Assembly (NCBI RefSeq): GCF_030646925.1
Contig: NZ_JAUSKL010000109.1
Location: forward strand, 1-63,205
Source: Candidatus Binatus sp.
Lineage (GTDB): Bacteria; Desulfobacterota; Binatia; Binatales; Binataceae
Reading direction: 5' to 3'
DNA: 63,205 nucleotides
A program made the translations under genes and the position numbers. A model generated the notes under the pieces. The model was not told the DNA's origin. It did no database searches and worked only from the letters and a program-made list of their open reading frames with translations. Shown here piece by piece: positions 9,207-18,061 of this stretch (position 1 is the first letter of the stretch; each line of letters starts with the position of its first letter).

Positions 9207-9593
9207 TTGGAAGGAGAGCAGGGAGCCTCGGGGCAGAACGGAGGGAAGATCTTGTTCGCCGGCGGTATGAGCGCCGACGGTGGCGATCTGGCTTCGACCG
9301 AGCTCTACGATCCCGACACCAACACCATTGCGCCCGGCCCGGCAATGAACACCCGCCGCTTCGGACATACCGCGACGGTAATTCTGTCGGGAAAAAATGC
9401 GGGCAAGATTCTGATCGCCGGCGGCTAGAATGAGGACGTGGACAAAAATGGCGGAGGCATCTTCCTCAAGCTGTCTTCGACGGAGCTCTACGATCCGGCG
9501 ACCAACACCTTTGCGCCGGGTCCTGAGATGAATTGGAGACGGCTTGACGCGGTCGCCGTCCAGTTGCCGCCCGCTTCCGTCCGGCCGCATTAG
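9207..9593 (+). pseudogene. Kelch-repeat protein remnant
   Basis: Two kelch-type repeats survive in one frame: the first contains STELYDPDTNTIAPGPAMN and ends KILIAGG, the second contains SSTELYDPATNTFAPGPEMN. An in-frame TAG at 9426-9428 separates them and the frame then stays open to 9593. There is no start signal for a complete protein and a full kelch propeller needs more repeats, so this is a broken fragment. A read-through or a true small protein cannot be excluded. Confidence 0.72.
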
Positions 9594-9632
9594 CAAGGCG
9601 TTGAAATTGACGGTTAGAGCGCGGCTGCGCTG

Positions 9633-9683
9633 ACCCGGTTGGATTTCACCGTTATTGGCCCCGCGATGAATCAGTCGGCGCGT
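9633..9683 (+). pseudogene. Class III cyclase catalytic-domain fragment
   Basis: This stretch reads TRLDFTVIGPAMNQSAR, almost identical to TRLDFTVIGPAVNHAAR in the intact cyclase at 7908-9137. A stop codon lies 16 bases upstream in the same frame and the similarity ends after about 17 residues. It is a relic of a second cyclase gene or of a partial duplication. Confidence 0.7.
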
Positions 9684-9737
9684 CCTAACCGGTTCGATTC
9701 GATTACAGTCGCCACGAATAGAGCAGGGCGCCGGACC

Positions 9738-10556
9738 TCAGTCGTCGATGCGCGGACCCGCCTGCATGTAGGCAATCGCCACACCGTCGAGCGGCGCGAC
9801 AATCCGTGCAATCTGCCCGCCCTGGATTGCCTGCTTCGGCGACGTCGCCTCGAGGCCGTTGTCGCGCGCGACCGCGACCGCGCGCGCGATGTCGGCGCAC
9901 ATCAGCGCAACGCCCCAGCATCCGGGGCGATTCCGCGTCGGCGCCACCACCTCGATCACTGTCTGCTCCAGCTTGAAGAACGCCTGCCGCACGCCGTGGC
10001 CGGCCTCGCGGATACGCTTGCAGGGCACTCCGACGGCCTCATTCGCAGCGATTGCGTCTTCGAGCACCGGCGTCATTACGACGAGATGCTCGAGATACTC
10101 GACGGTATTCTGATTGGCGCCGCAGATCGCTCTGAGACGTTGCGCTCGCGATTCGAGGCCGAGCCGCGCGCCGGTAGCGCCGGTGATCACCCCGGGCAGC
10201 GACGACGCCAGCAATTCGGCATCGACGGTCGCTTCCGACCATCCCGGCAACGCGATCGCATTGCCGCGTATCGACGCCGATTCTCCGCGATCGCTGGCGC
10301 CCCAGATCCATCCGATAATTCCGCCGCCGCGTTCCGCCGCCTCGCGCAAATGATCGTTCAACGGTCCGCGGCTGTTTGAGTCCGCCGCCGCGCACAGATC
10401 GATTTCGATTGCGCCCGCCGCGAGCCGCGCGATACTCAGTCTGCCGCCCTCGAACGTCCCCGGCGCGACGCCGAATCCTGCCCGCCGCCAATTCTCGCGC
10501 GACGCCTCAAGGTCGCGTACCGCAACCAACATCCGCTCGATATATTCGATTTTCAT
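9738..10556 (-). CDS. VOC (glyoxalase-like) family protein
   Basis: Protein of 272 residues with two halves that each resemble a vicinal-oxygen-chelate module: the N-terminus MKIEYIERMLVAVRDLEAS and, from about residue 155, VEYLEHLVVMTPVLEDAIAA. Both fit the strand-helix opening of VOC domains, as found in dioxygenases, glyoxalases and epimerases. Metal ligands are not clearly arranged as His/Glu in both halves, so it may be a binding protein rather than an enzyme. No gene partner points to a substrate. It lies 21 bases downstream of the vapC-like gene on the same strand and may be co-transcribed. Confidence 0.72.
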   Translation of the reverse strand: MKIEYIERMLVAVRDLEASRENWRRAGFGVAPGTFEGGRLSIARLAAGAIEIDLCAAADSNSRGPLNDHLREAAERGGGIIGWIWGASDRGESASIRGNAIALPGWSEATVDAELLASSLPGVITGATGARLGLESRAQRLRAICGANQNTVEYLEHLVVMTPVLEDAIAANEAVGVPCKRIREAGHGVRQAFFKLEQTVIEVVAPTRNRPGCWGVALMCADIARAVAVARDNGLEATSPKQAIQGGQIARIVAPLDGVAIAYMQAGPRIDD

Positions 10557-10577
10557 CCCGGTGGTCCTCGGCCCGCT

Positions 10578-11003
10578 TCAGAGCATCCGTAGGCGCTCGA
10601 CGATCGCGGGGCCGAATTGTTCGAAGTGCCTGGTATTCCAGGTATAGACCGCCTCTGCTCCCGCCTTCAGGGCGCACTGGGCAATCAGTGCGTCATAGAT
10701 TGTGCCGCCAATTACCCCCGCGGCGCCGGCCTCCTTGATCGCAGCGTGGTATTCGTCGCCCGTGAGCGAGATGAGCTTCAGGCGCTCTCGAATGTTTTCC
10801 AGGAAGAGCAGCACCTGCTCGCCACTCAAACGATGCCGCCCGGGCAGACGGGTCATCGTCGCGTACACTTCGGCCAGACTATGAGCGGCGCAGCAATCCC
10901 GTTTCTTGTCGGCTTCGACAAACGCGTTCAGACTGCGCTCATGATGCTCATGATCCTCGAGAAAGACCGGAATCAGCACTGAGGTGTCGAAGAACGCCCT
11001 CAC
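10578..11003 (-). CDS. vapC: PIN-domain toxin, VapC type
   Basis: Ribonuclease toxin of 141 residues. The PIN acidic residues are present: Asp6 in FFDTSVLIPVF, Glu in HSLAEVYATM, and Asp in GGTIYDALIAQCA, followed by NTRHF at the usual C-terminal position. The start codon overlaps the antitoxin's stop by four bases, the standard coupling of vapBC pairs. It therefore most likely forms a type II toxin-antitoxin unit with the gene just upstream. All catalytic residues appear intact. Confidence 0.9.
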   Translation of the reverse strand: MRAFFDTSVLIPVFLEDHEHHERSLNAFVEADKKRDCCAAHSLAEVYATMTRLPGRHRLSGEQVLLFLENIRERLKLISLTGDEYHAAIKEAGAAGVIGGTIYDALIAQCALKAGAEAVYTWNTRHFEQFGPAIVERLRML

Positions 11004-11275
11004 CGGCCTGGCCGGAGGTTTCGATCATTGCGTTCGCTTCGCACCTGTTCGAGTGTTTCCCGAACAGTCGAGGCCGACAGCGGTTCGCCGCAGTGGAAGA
11101 CCCAGACCCCGCGCTTTTTTCGGAGCTCTGCTGTGCCGCGTAAGGGCCGCAGAGTAATGCAGTCGTTCAGGCTCTCCAGTTCCAATTGGTCGCCCGCGGC
11201 GAGCTGCAGTTTGTCACGCAGCGGCTTCGGAAGCACAATTCTGCCTAGTTTATCCATCTTCAGTTTGGCGATCAT
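11000..11275 (-). CDS. vapB: AbrB/MazE-type antitoxin
   Basis: Protein of 91 residues with a swapped-hairpin AbrB DNA-binding domain (MDKLGRIVLPKPLRDKL, residues 7-23). The C-terminal half would wrap and inhibit the PIN toxin encoded directly downstream, with which it overlaps by four bases. AbrB-type antitoxins repress their own operon, so an operator near 11276-11330 is expected but was not clearly seen. Confidence 0.9.
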   Translation of the reverse strand: MIAKLKMDKLGRIVLPKPLRDKLQLAAGDQLELESLNDCITLRPLRGTAELRKKRGVWVFHCGEPLSASTVRETLEQVRSERNDRNLRPGR

Positions 11276-11425
11276 GCCGCCATTATGGACTGGAATTTGG
11301 CATTAGCAAATACCATCGGAGAAATCGTGCTGATTCTTTTCGACAATACCTGGACTCGCTTGCTTGGCGCGGAAGTCTTTATTCGCGTCGGCCTTGCCAT
11401 GATAATCGATGTCTAAACGACTGGA

Positions 11426-11456
11426 TTGGTGCCATGACAGAATGTAGCTTTATAAA
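11426..11456 (+). promoter_or_regulatory. Possible sigma-70 promoter of the M20 peptidase gene
   Basis: TTGGTG (11426-11431) and TATAAA (11451-11456) are 19 bases apart, 34 bases before the ATG at 11490. The -10 box is good and the -35 is weak. The rest of 11276-11489 shows nothing else recognisable. Confidence 0.4.
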
Positions 11457-11489
11457 GCCATCAGTTTTTCGACGCGAAAGGGGTGATCG

Positions 11490-12770
11490 ATGAAGGTCTC
11501 GTGGCAGACGCTCCAGTCCGAAGCGCTTCAACGCCTGCAGGATTTGATCAGGCTCGATACCACCAATCCGCCGGGTAACGAGCGAATCGCCGCCGATTAC
11601 CTCGCCGAGGCGCTGGGCGCGAATCAGATCAGTTCCGTGATTCGTGAAGGCGGGCCTACTCGCGCCAACCTGGTCGCGCGAATCGCCGGCAGGGACGCGT
11701 CGAAGGGCGCGCTGCTGCTCTCGTCGCATACCGACGTGGTGCCGGTCGAGCGCTCAGGATGGACGCGCGAGCCGTTCAGCGGCGAGATTTTCGACGGCTG
11801 TGTCTGGGGCCGCGGCTCGATCGACATGAAGTCGAAGTGCGCGATGGACCTCGCGGTGATGACCGCGATGAAGCGCGCGGGCGTCACTCCCGATCGCGGC
11901 GTGATCATGGCGGCGGTCGCCGACGAGGAGGCCGGCTCCGATCTCGGCGCGAAGTTCCTCGTCGAGCGGCATCCCGAGTTGGTGCGCGCCGACTACGTGC
12001 TCAACGAAGTGGGCGGCTTCACGGTCCATCTCGGCAGCCGGCGCTTCTATCCGATCCAGGTGGCGGAAAAGGGCTTCGTCACGATCAAGATGAAGGTCAC
12101 GGCGCCGCCGGGGCACGGCTCGATGCCGCGGCAGGATACCGCGATCGCGCGCATCTCGGAGCTGATCACGAAAATCGTGCGCACCCCGATGCGCAAAAAG
12201 GTCTCGCCCTTCATGCGCCAGATGCTCGACGAGATAGGCATCCCGCTCGAATCGGCGGGCACGCTGTTCCAGCCGATGCTCGCGAACACGGTCTCGCCGA
12301 CGATTCTGCGCGCGGGCTACAAGGACAACGTGATTCCCGGCGAAGCGACGATCGTGCTCGACGGCCGCACGCTGCCCGGCGAAGATCCCGAGAGCTTCAT
12401 GGCCGAACTGCGCGAGATCGTCGGGCCCGAGCCCAGTTTCGAACTGCTCAAGACCGCGCCGCCAGCGGAAACCAGTCCCGACACGCCGCTGTTCAAGTTG
12501 ATTCAGCGCCGCGTCGAGGCCGCCGACCCCGGCGCGCGCGCGATCGCCTGGATGATCCCCGGCGCGACCGACAACAAGTTTTACTCGAAGCTCGGTGCGG
12601 CGTGTTATGGATTTTCGCCGGTGAAGCTCGAGCCGCACATGCCGTTCGGCTCGCTCTATCACGGCAATGACGAGCGGCTGCCGATCGCCGGCTTCCACTG
12701 GGGACTAAGGGTTTACGCCGAAGTGGTGCTCGAATTTCTCGGGATCAAATTCGACGAAGTATTTAATTGA
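11490..12770 (+). CDS. M20 family zinc metallopeptidase
   Basis: Amidohydrolase/peptidase of 426 residues in the ArgE/DapE/ACY1/CPG2 group. Metal and catalytic residues are visible: SSHTDVVPV (His and Asp), WGRGSIDMK (metal Asp), ADEEAGSD (catalytic Glu and metal Glu) and the C-terminal LYHGNDE (last His). The dimerisation domain occupies about residues 190-310. The ribosome binding site AAAGGGGTG precedes the ATG. Such enzymes cleave N-acyl amino acids, dipeptides or carbamoyl amino acids; the exact substrate is not decidable here. The gene stands alone. Confidence 0.9.
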   Translation: MKVSWQTLQSEALQRLQDLIRLDTTNPPGNERIAADYLAEALGANQISSVIREGGPTRANLVARIAGRDASKGALLLSSHTDVVPVERSGWTREPFSGEIFDGCVWGRGSIDMKSKCAMDLAVMTAMKRAGVTPDRGVIMAAVADEEAGSDLGAKFLVERHPELVRADYVLNEVGGFTVHLGSRRFYPIQVAEKGFVTIKMKVTAPPGHGSMPRQDTAIARISELITKIVRTPMRKKVSPFMRQMLDEIGIPLESAGTLFQPMLANTVSPTILRAGYKDNVIPGEATIVLDGRTLPGEDPESFMAELREIVGPEPSFELLKTAPPAETSPDTPLFKLIQRRVEAADPGARAIAWMIPGATDNKFYSKLGAACYGFSPVKLEPHMPFGSLYHGNDERLPIAGFHWGLRVYAEVVLEFLGIKFDEVFN

Positions 12771-12776
12771 TTGGGG

Positions 12777-12796
12777 GCGGGTTCGGTATAACCCGC
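12777..12796. terminator. Hairpin between convergent genes
   Basis: GCGGGTT (12777-12783) pairs with AACCCGC (12790-12796) around a 6-base loop. It lies between the M20 gene and the converging bamD-like gene. There is no clear T-run on either strand, so terminator function is only likely from position. Confidence 0.4.
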
Positions 12797-12836
12797 TCGC
12801 CTCGCGGCGCGACAACGGAGCGTCGGCCTGAAAAAA

Positions 12837-14408
12837 TTAGCGGGCGGAGCTGGTCTTTTCGCCCGCCGCGAGCGGCGTAAATGTCATCAGCAATCGCGAC
12901 GGCTGCTCGAGCGGGATTACCGCGAAGTGCTCGACTGGCGACATGTTCAGCGTGATCGTCGTCGCCGACGAACTGCTCGAAACGTCGCAATCCTTGAAGA
13001 TCGATTTGTCGAACACCAGATGCGTCTGCAGGCTCGCATCGGGCGTGACGTCCTTCAGCACAACCGTTGCCGTCGAGCCGCTCGAACTGCTATCGAGATG
13101 CTTTTCGAATTGCACCGGACCAGTCAAATCCAGCACGACCGTCAGCGGCGGGTCGTTCGCCGACAATCGAATCGTCTTCAGCGTCGCGGGACCGGTCGCC
13201 GGCGATTGCGATACCGATAGCGGAGGATCGGCGCGCTTGGGCGCGTCCGCTGGCTGCATCTCATGCAATGAAGGAGCGGATGCCTCCGGCGCGGCAGCAG
13301 ACGCCATCACGGGAGCCCCGGACGCCGCGGGAGCAGCCGCGCCAAACATCGCAGCCGCCTGCGCTTGCGCGTTCGCCGCGACACTTGTCGCCGGCGCCGG
13401 CGCCGCAGTCATCGCTCCGACCTGCGCCTGCGCCGCCGATGCGATATCCGTCGCCGCGCCGGATTTGGCCGCCTTGGGAGCGGGCGCTGCCGCCGAACCG
13501 AGGTTCGGCAATCCGTCGGCGCCATAGGACGACGACGATGCCGCTCCATCCCTCATCCGGCCGCCCTCGTCGCGCTGCCGCACCACGACCTTGTCCGGCG
13601 TCACGGTTCCGTCACCGGGGTAACCTGTCTCTGCCAGCACCAGCGGCAGCGGGTCTTCTTCCGTATCGACCGGCTGATGCAGCTTGGCGAGTTCGGCGCG
13701 CCCCTTCTTCGCGTAGTTGCTATCGGGAAAATGCTTGTCGAGCGCCGCGAACGCTTGTGCCGCCGAGTATTTCTTGCCCTCTTTCTTGAGCGAGATGCCG
13801 AGTTCGTAGAGCGCGTCGGGCGCGACCGGACTGTCCGGATATTTTTGCATCAACTCGGCAAAGCGCGATTCCGCCGCGCGGAAGTTGGCGCGCTTGTAAT
13901 AGTAATTGCCGACGACCAGGTAGTTCCGCGCCAGCATCTCGCGGCATACGACGATATGCTCGTGGGCAAGCTCGGCGAAACTGCCCTCGGGAAAACGCTG
14001 CTCCAATTCATGGAACCGCTTCAGCGCCTGCTGGGTCTTGGTCTGATCCTGGTCCTCGCGGCCCATCTGATCGTAGTAGCTCATCCCGATGTAGTAGGTG
14101 ACCAGCTCGAGGTTCTTGCTGGTGGGATGCATGCGCTGGAAGTCGTCGAGCGAGCCGATCGCCTCCGCGTATTCTTTTTCCTCGTAGTGCGCGAGCCCGA
14201 TCCTCATCTCGGCATCCTCGGCATACGGGCTGAAGGGGTATTCGTCGATCAGCTTCTGGTAATTCTCGATCGCCGATTTGTATTCCTTCTCGGCGAACAT
14301 CATCTGGCCCTGCGCGTAATAGTCCTCGCCGGTCGGTTTCTTGCGGAGACTGCACGCGGCCACGAGCAGCAGAGAAAAAGCCACCAATATCAACAAAGCG
14401 CGCTTCAT
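12837..14408 (-). CDS. bamD: BamD-like outer-membrane lipoprotein with AMIN-like C-terminal domain
   Basis: Lipoprotein of 523 residues, about twice the usual BamD length. The signal peptide ends in a lipobox LLVAAC (Cys20). Residues about 28-245 are tetratricopeptide units of the BamD/YfiO type (YYAQGQMMFAEKEYKSAIEN, later units with PFSPYAEDAEMRIG). A long Ala/Pro-rich linker (about 290-420) follows, then a beta-rich domain (about 425-520: IRLSANDPPLTVVLDLTGP, with a following SRLLMTFTP) that looks like the AMIN domain of secretins and amidases. The start at 14408 is chosen because it places the signal peptide at the N-terminus; the frame stays open 53 codons upstream. Expected role: assembly of outer-membrane proteins, with the extra domain possibly contacting peptidoglycan or a secretin. 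Confidence 0.85.
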   Translation of the reverse strand: MKRALLILVAFSLLLVAACSLRKKPTGEDYYAQGQMMFAEKEYKSAIENYQKLIDEYPFSPYAEDAEMRIGLAHYEEKEYAEAIGSLDDFQRMHPTSKNLELVTYYIGMSYYDQMGREDQDQTKTQQALKRFHELEQRFPEGSFAELAHEHIVVCREMLARNYLVVGNYYYKRANFRAAESRFAELMQKYPDSPVAPDALYELGISLKKEGKKYSAAQAFAALDKHFPDSNYAKKGRAELAKLHQPVDTEEDPLPLVLAETGYPGDGTVTPDKVVVRQRDEGGRMRDGAASSSSYGADGLPNLGSAAAPAPKAAKSGAATDIASAAQAQVGAMTAAPAPATSVAANAQAQAAAMFGAAAPAASGAPVMASAAAPEASAPSLHEMQPADAPKRADPPLSVSQSPATGPATLKTIRLSANDPPLTVVLDLTGPVQFEKHLDSSSSGSTATVVLKDVTPDASLQTHLVFDKSIFKDCDVSSSSSATTITLNMSPVEHFAVIPLEQPSRLLMTFTPLAAGEKTSSAR

Positions 14409-14593
14409 TTGAATGACGTGGGAAAGGTTAGACAACGATGTCGGGCAATGCAATGCAAGCCGCGGATGCGCCGCTGTGGAGAATCGATGGCCGGGACATT
14501 GAAAAACCGCGCTCTCGCGAGTTCTTTCCTGCTGCTTGTCGCCCAATTCGGGTTGAGTGGCGCACATCTAGGATAATCTAGGATGAAAATCGC

Positions 14594-15232
14594 TCAACGC
14601 GGTTTCCGAAATGATGCGGCAAAAATCGGCTTGCCGGCCGCGACATACTTGCGCGCGAAGCCCGTCCGCTCCGCGCCGGGCGCCGCTTCCGCGGCCCGGA
14701 TCAATCCCGCCGCGTCCATCAGCGGGAAAATCTCGGACGCATAATCGCGCACGTCGGTCGCCACATACGCAATCGCGCCGGGCTCGAGCGTTCGATAAAT
14801 GTTCGCCGCCAGCGTCGGCGTGAACAGCCGATGCTTCACGTGGCGCTCCTTCGGCCACGGATCAGGAAAATAAATGTGGAACGCGCTCACGCTCGAGGTC
14901 TCGAGCATCAGGTTGACCAGCGTGCGCGCGTCCATCCGCGCGACGCGCAGATTGTCGATCCCCGCGCGGCCGCATCGCACGGCCAGCACTCGCGCGATCG
15001 TGCCCGACAGTTCGACCGCGATAAAATCGCGCTCTGGAAACTCGGCGGCGCGCTCGATGATGAATTCGCCCTTGCCGGCGCCGATCTCGATTTCGATCGG
15101 CGCGCGGCGGCCGAAAATCGCGGGCGGATCGATCGCGAAGAGGTTGGGGTCGGACTGGAGCATCATCCGTTCGCCGATCTCGCGCGCCTGGGGATGTCCC
15201 CAGATGCGCGCGCCTTTTCTTAACCGCGCCAT
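14594..15232 (-). CDS. trmB: tRNA (guanine-N7-)-methyltransferase
   Basis: SAM-dependent methyltransferase that makes m7G46 in tRNA; 212 residues. The SAM loop EIGAGKGEF and the family signature HIYFPDPWPKERHVKHRL are clear, the latter carrying the catalytic Asp. ATG at 15232 (MARLRKGARIWG) is preferred over an upstream in-frame start because family members begin close to this point. It lies upstream of the bamD-like gene on the same strand, separated by 185 bases. Confidence 0.93.
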   Translation of the reverse strand: MARLRKGARIWGHPQAREIGERMMLQSDPNLFAIDPPAIFGRRAPIEIEIGAGKGEFIIERAAEFPERDFIAVELSGTIARVLAVRCGRAGIDNLRVARMDARTLVNLMLETSSVSAFHIYFPDPWPKERHVKHRLFTPTLAANIYRTLEPGAIAYVATDVRDYASEIFPLMDAAGLIRAAEAAPGAERTGFARKYVAAGKPIFAASFRKPR

Positions 15233-15375
15233 CGCTCCGCCGACGATAGCCGCCCCCACGATACTCCGCCATAAGCGCGCACATCCGGGACGAGGCCGCT
15301 CCATTCCACTCCCCGAGCGGAGGCTAAACTTTCCGTCATGCTGCGCGGACGGCTTCCGTCTTATACCTCCTTATA

Positions 15376-15441
15376 CCTCGCCCGTTATTTTACGGGAGAG
15401 GGCGCCGAGGTCGCGGAACGCGACGAGGCAGGTGAGGGTGC
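15376..15441 (+). repeat. Dispersed intergenic repeat, copy 1
   Basis: Begins CCTCGCCCG, has a central CGGGAGAGG and ends GGTGAGGGTGC. The same layout occurs at 28655-28718 (reverse), 45134-45194 and 54291-54353 (reverse). CCTC(G)CCCG and CGGG(A)GAGG can form a hairpin. No gene was recognised in the 365-base gap 15305-15669, which this repeat mostly fills. Confidence 0.8.
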
Positions 15442-15669
15442 GGGATCGCTCATCACAGCAGAAGATCCGGGACCCGTTCGCCTCCGCTCAGGCTGCGGCT
15501 CAGGGTGACAAAGTGGCGAGGCTGGCTTCTGCCGGATATTCACTCCGCCGCAGGCGCATCGAGTAAGAAGTGACGGTGATCCTTCGGCGGTTCGGGCCGT
15601 CGAACCGAACGTAAGGCTGTCATGATCGCATCTTTGGACGCCTATCTCGTGTAAGATTCAAAAATCCCC

Positions 15670-16563
15670 ATGGATGCGATTATGCTCATCGATAAGCCGG
15701 CCGGGATTTCGTCCGCCGAAGTCGTCCGCCGCGTCAAGGCGCGCGTCAAGCCGGCGCGCGTGGGCCATCTCGGCACACTCGATCCGTTCGCCACCGGACT
15801 CTTGCCAATCATGATCGGCGAAGCGACCAAGCTCGCGCCGTTTATCGATGGTGGCGACAAAACATACGCCGGGTTAATCCGGCTCGGCGTCGAGACCGAC
15901 ACGCTCGATCGTGACGGCGAGGTCGTCCGCACCCTGGCAGTGCCGCAGATATCGATCGAGCTGCTCGACGACGTCGCGGCACAGTTCCGCGGACCGATCG
16001 AGCAGGTACCGCCGATATTCTCGGCAATCAAGCGCGCCGGGGTGCCGCTCTATCGGATGGCGCGGCGCGGCGACGCGGTCGAGCCGCCGGAAAAACGGCG
16101 GGTCGAGATCAAGCGGCTCGAACTGACGCTTGAAGGAGCCGACGCGATTCGATTCGTCGCGCGATGCTCGCCCGGCACCTACGCGCGCTCGCTGGCGCGC
16201 GATATCGGGCTCGCGCTCGGCACGGTTGCGCATCTGGAGGAGTTGCGGCGCACGCGCAACGGTTCATTCTCGATTGACGACGCGTCGCCGTTGCCTGACG
16301 TGCTCGCCGCGATGGATTCCGATGACGCCTCGATTCGCGCGATCAGCCTGCGCGACGCTCTTCCGGCGATACCGGAAGTCAGCGTCGATGAAGTCATCGA
16401 AAATCGGCTCCGCAATGGCGATTCGAGCGCGCTCGATTCGCTGAATTCGGCGTTCGCGCCGCGATTCAAAGTGATCTCGCGCGACGGCGATTTGATCGCG
16501 GTCGCGAAAGCGACCTCGCGCGCGACTGCGACGATCGAGCGTATCTTCAACGCCTCGGATTGA
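15670..16563 (+). CDS. truB: tRNA pseudouridine-55 synthase
   Basis: Converts U55 of the tRNA T-loop to pseudouridine; 297 residues. The N-terminal LIDKPAGISS and the catalytic loop GHLGTLDPFATG are both present, with the nucleophile Asp38. The RFVARCSPGTYARSLARDIG segment is also a TruB hallmark. The C-terminal PUA-like domain (from about 245) is short. In many bacteria truB sits with rbfA and infB; here it stands alone after a repeat-filled gap. Confidence 0.95.
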   Translation: MDAIMLIDKPAGISSAEVVRRVKARVKPARVGHLGTLDPFATGLLPIMIGEATKLAPFIDGGDKTYAGLIRLGVETDTLDRDGEVVRTLAVPQISIELLDDVAAQFRGPIEQVPPIFSAIKRAGVPLYRMARRGDAVEPPEKRRVEIKRLELTLEGADAIRFVARCSPGTYARSLARDIGLALGTVAHLEELRRTRNGSFSIDDASPLPDVLAAMDSDDASIRAISLRDALPAIPEVSVDEVIENRLRNGDSSALDSLNSAFAPRFKVISRDGDLIAVAKATSRATATIERIFNASD

Positions 16564-16592
16564 CCGCGCTCCGCTGCCCGAAGCCGCGCGCG

Positions 16593-17324
16593 TCAGGCGC
16601 TGGTCGCCGCAGCCGCGGCCGGCTCAGCGCGCTTGCCCGGCTCGGTGCCGACCAGCAGGCCCTTGTCGAGGCGATAGACCGTATCGACGTAGCGCTCGGC
16701 GCGCGGATCGTGCGTGACCATCACGATCGTCTTGCTGAACTGCCGATTCAGGTCCACCAGCAGGCTTAAGATTTCCTCCGCCGATTTCGCATCGAGATCG
16801 CCGGTCGGTTCGTCGGCGACGATAATCGTCGGATCGGCGACGATCGCGCGCGCGATCGCCACCCGTTGTTCCTGTCCGCCGGATAGCTGGCGCGGATAGT
16901 GATCCATCCGGTCCGACAATCCGACCACGCGGAGCGCCGTCTCGACATGCGAGCGCCGATCCGCCTTGCTGAGATTCGTCAGCAGCAGCGGCAACTCGAC
17001 GTTCTCGAACGCGGTCAGCACCGGAATCAGGTTGTAGAACTGGAACACCAGCCCGATATGGCGCGCGCGCCAGCCGGCGAGGTCGCGCTCCTTCATGCCG
17101 GTGATTTCCTCGCCGCCGACCGCAACCCGGCCGGTGGTGGCGTGGTCGATACCCGCGATCAGGTTGAGCATCGTGGTCTTGCCGGAGCCGGACGGACCCA
17201 TGATCGCGACGAAGCGGCCGGCCGGAATCTGGATCGTAACATCGTCGAGCGCGCGCACTTCGAACTCGTCGCGCTTGTAAATACGAACTACGTGCTCGAG
17301 ATCGATTGCATACTTGGCGTCCAT
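16593..17324 (-). CDS. ABC transporter ATPase, LolD/MacB type
   Basis: Nucleotide-binding subunit of 243 residues. Walker [10 protein letters not shown], signature [14 protein letters not shown] (with an E in the usual Q-Q stretch), Walker [13 protein letters not shown] and the switch His in MVTHDP are all present. The pattern fits the LolD/MacB/FtsE branch that powers lipoprotein release or MacB-like efflux. The start at 17324 follows an excellent GGGAGGT. No permease gene lies next to it, so its partner must be elsewhere. Confidence 0.92.
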   Translation of the reverse strand: MDAKYAIDLEHVVRIYKRDEFEVRALDDVTIQIPAGRFVAIMGPSGSGKTTMLNLIAGIDHATTGRVAVGGEEITGMKERDLAGWRARHIGLVFQFYNLIPVLTAFENVELPLLLTNLSKADRRSHVETALRVVGLSDRMDHYPRQLSGGQEQRVAIARAIVADPTIIVADEPTGDLDAKSAEEILSLLVDLNRQFSKTIVMVTHDPRAERYVDTVYRLDKGLLVGTEPGKRAEPAAAAATSA

Positions 17325-17420
17325 CGCGACCTCCCTTTCACTCTTCTTGAGCAATCACTTCGCGGCGGCGCGAAGCGCGAATGCATCGAATTGATGTGCG
17401 ATTCAACCTGTGACGACTAA

Positions 17421-17972
17421 TCAGGATGCAGTGATTCGGCCGCGGATGGAAGCGCGCGCCGCACTAATCATCCGCCCGAAATTGCTCGGTCCGTCGAGCG
17501 GCGCAATCCGCGCGCCGGCCTCGCTGAGCGCTCGCATCTCGGCGGGTGCCGGCTCGCTGCCGACCACATAGTCCCAAAGCGGCGTCGTCACGCCGAAAAT
17601 CTGGCCGGGCTTGTGAAAGTGATGCGCCAGATGGCGCGCCCTCAGCCGACTCTCGACACTGCCGATCGGTTTCGAGAAATGAATCCGGTAGTGGATCAAT
17701 TCGTAGCACGCAAAGCCCGCGGCGATTCCTCCCAGGAAAATCATTCCGCGCGTCGCACCGAACAGATAGAGCCCACCCAGCAGCACTGCGAGCGTTGGAA
17801 TCCACGCGCCCAGCGCAAACACCGCGCGCGGATCGCGATGATGCACCTGATGCATCGGCGTGACGAACGTCCGATGCGCATGGCCCATCACGCCGTGGAT
17901 GACGTACTCGAGCATCGTCCACGCGAGAATCCCGGCCGCAAAAATGACGCAATCGATCATCATCGCAATCAT
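17421..17972 (-). CDS. Fatty acid hydroxylase / sterol desaturase family protein
   Basis: Integral-membrane di-iron oxygenase of 183 residues. The eight-histidine pattern is visible as HGVMGHAH, HQVHH, HYRIHF and HLAHHFH. Three or four hydrophobic segments surround the motifs. Start at 17972 (MIAMMIDCV) is chosen because upstream codons would overlap the neighbouring gene and have no family similarity. Likely hydroxylates a lipid acyl chain or carotenoid; the substrate is unknown. Confidence 0.88.
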   Translation of the reverse strand: MIAMMIDCVIFAAGILAWTMLEYVIHGVMGHAHRTFVTPMHQVHHRDPRAVFALGAWIPTLAVLLGGLYLFGATRGMIFLGGIAAGFACYELIHYRIHFSKPIGSVESRLRARHLAHHFHKPGQIFGVTTPLWDYVVGSEPAPAEMRALSEAGARIAPLDGPSNFGRMISAARASIRGRITAS

Positions 17973-18061
17973 GATCGTAGGTGCTGGAATCGCCGCGCGC
18001 AACGCAGCCGCTCGCTTGCACTGGACGGCGGCCCGAGCCCATCGACGCGCCGCGACGTTCG

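Noticed and set aside
9690-9730. GGTTCGATTCGA resembling a tRNA T-loop
   Set aside because: No anticodon or acceptor stem could be folded around it.
16593-18000. ABC ATPase plus fatty acid hydroxylase as a lipid export operon
   Set aside because: They are 97 bases apart on the same strand, but there is no permease and no shared signal; evidence is too thin.
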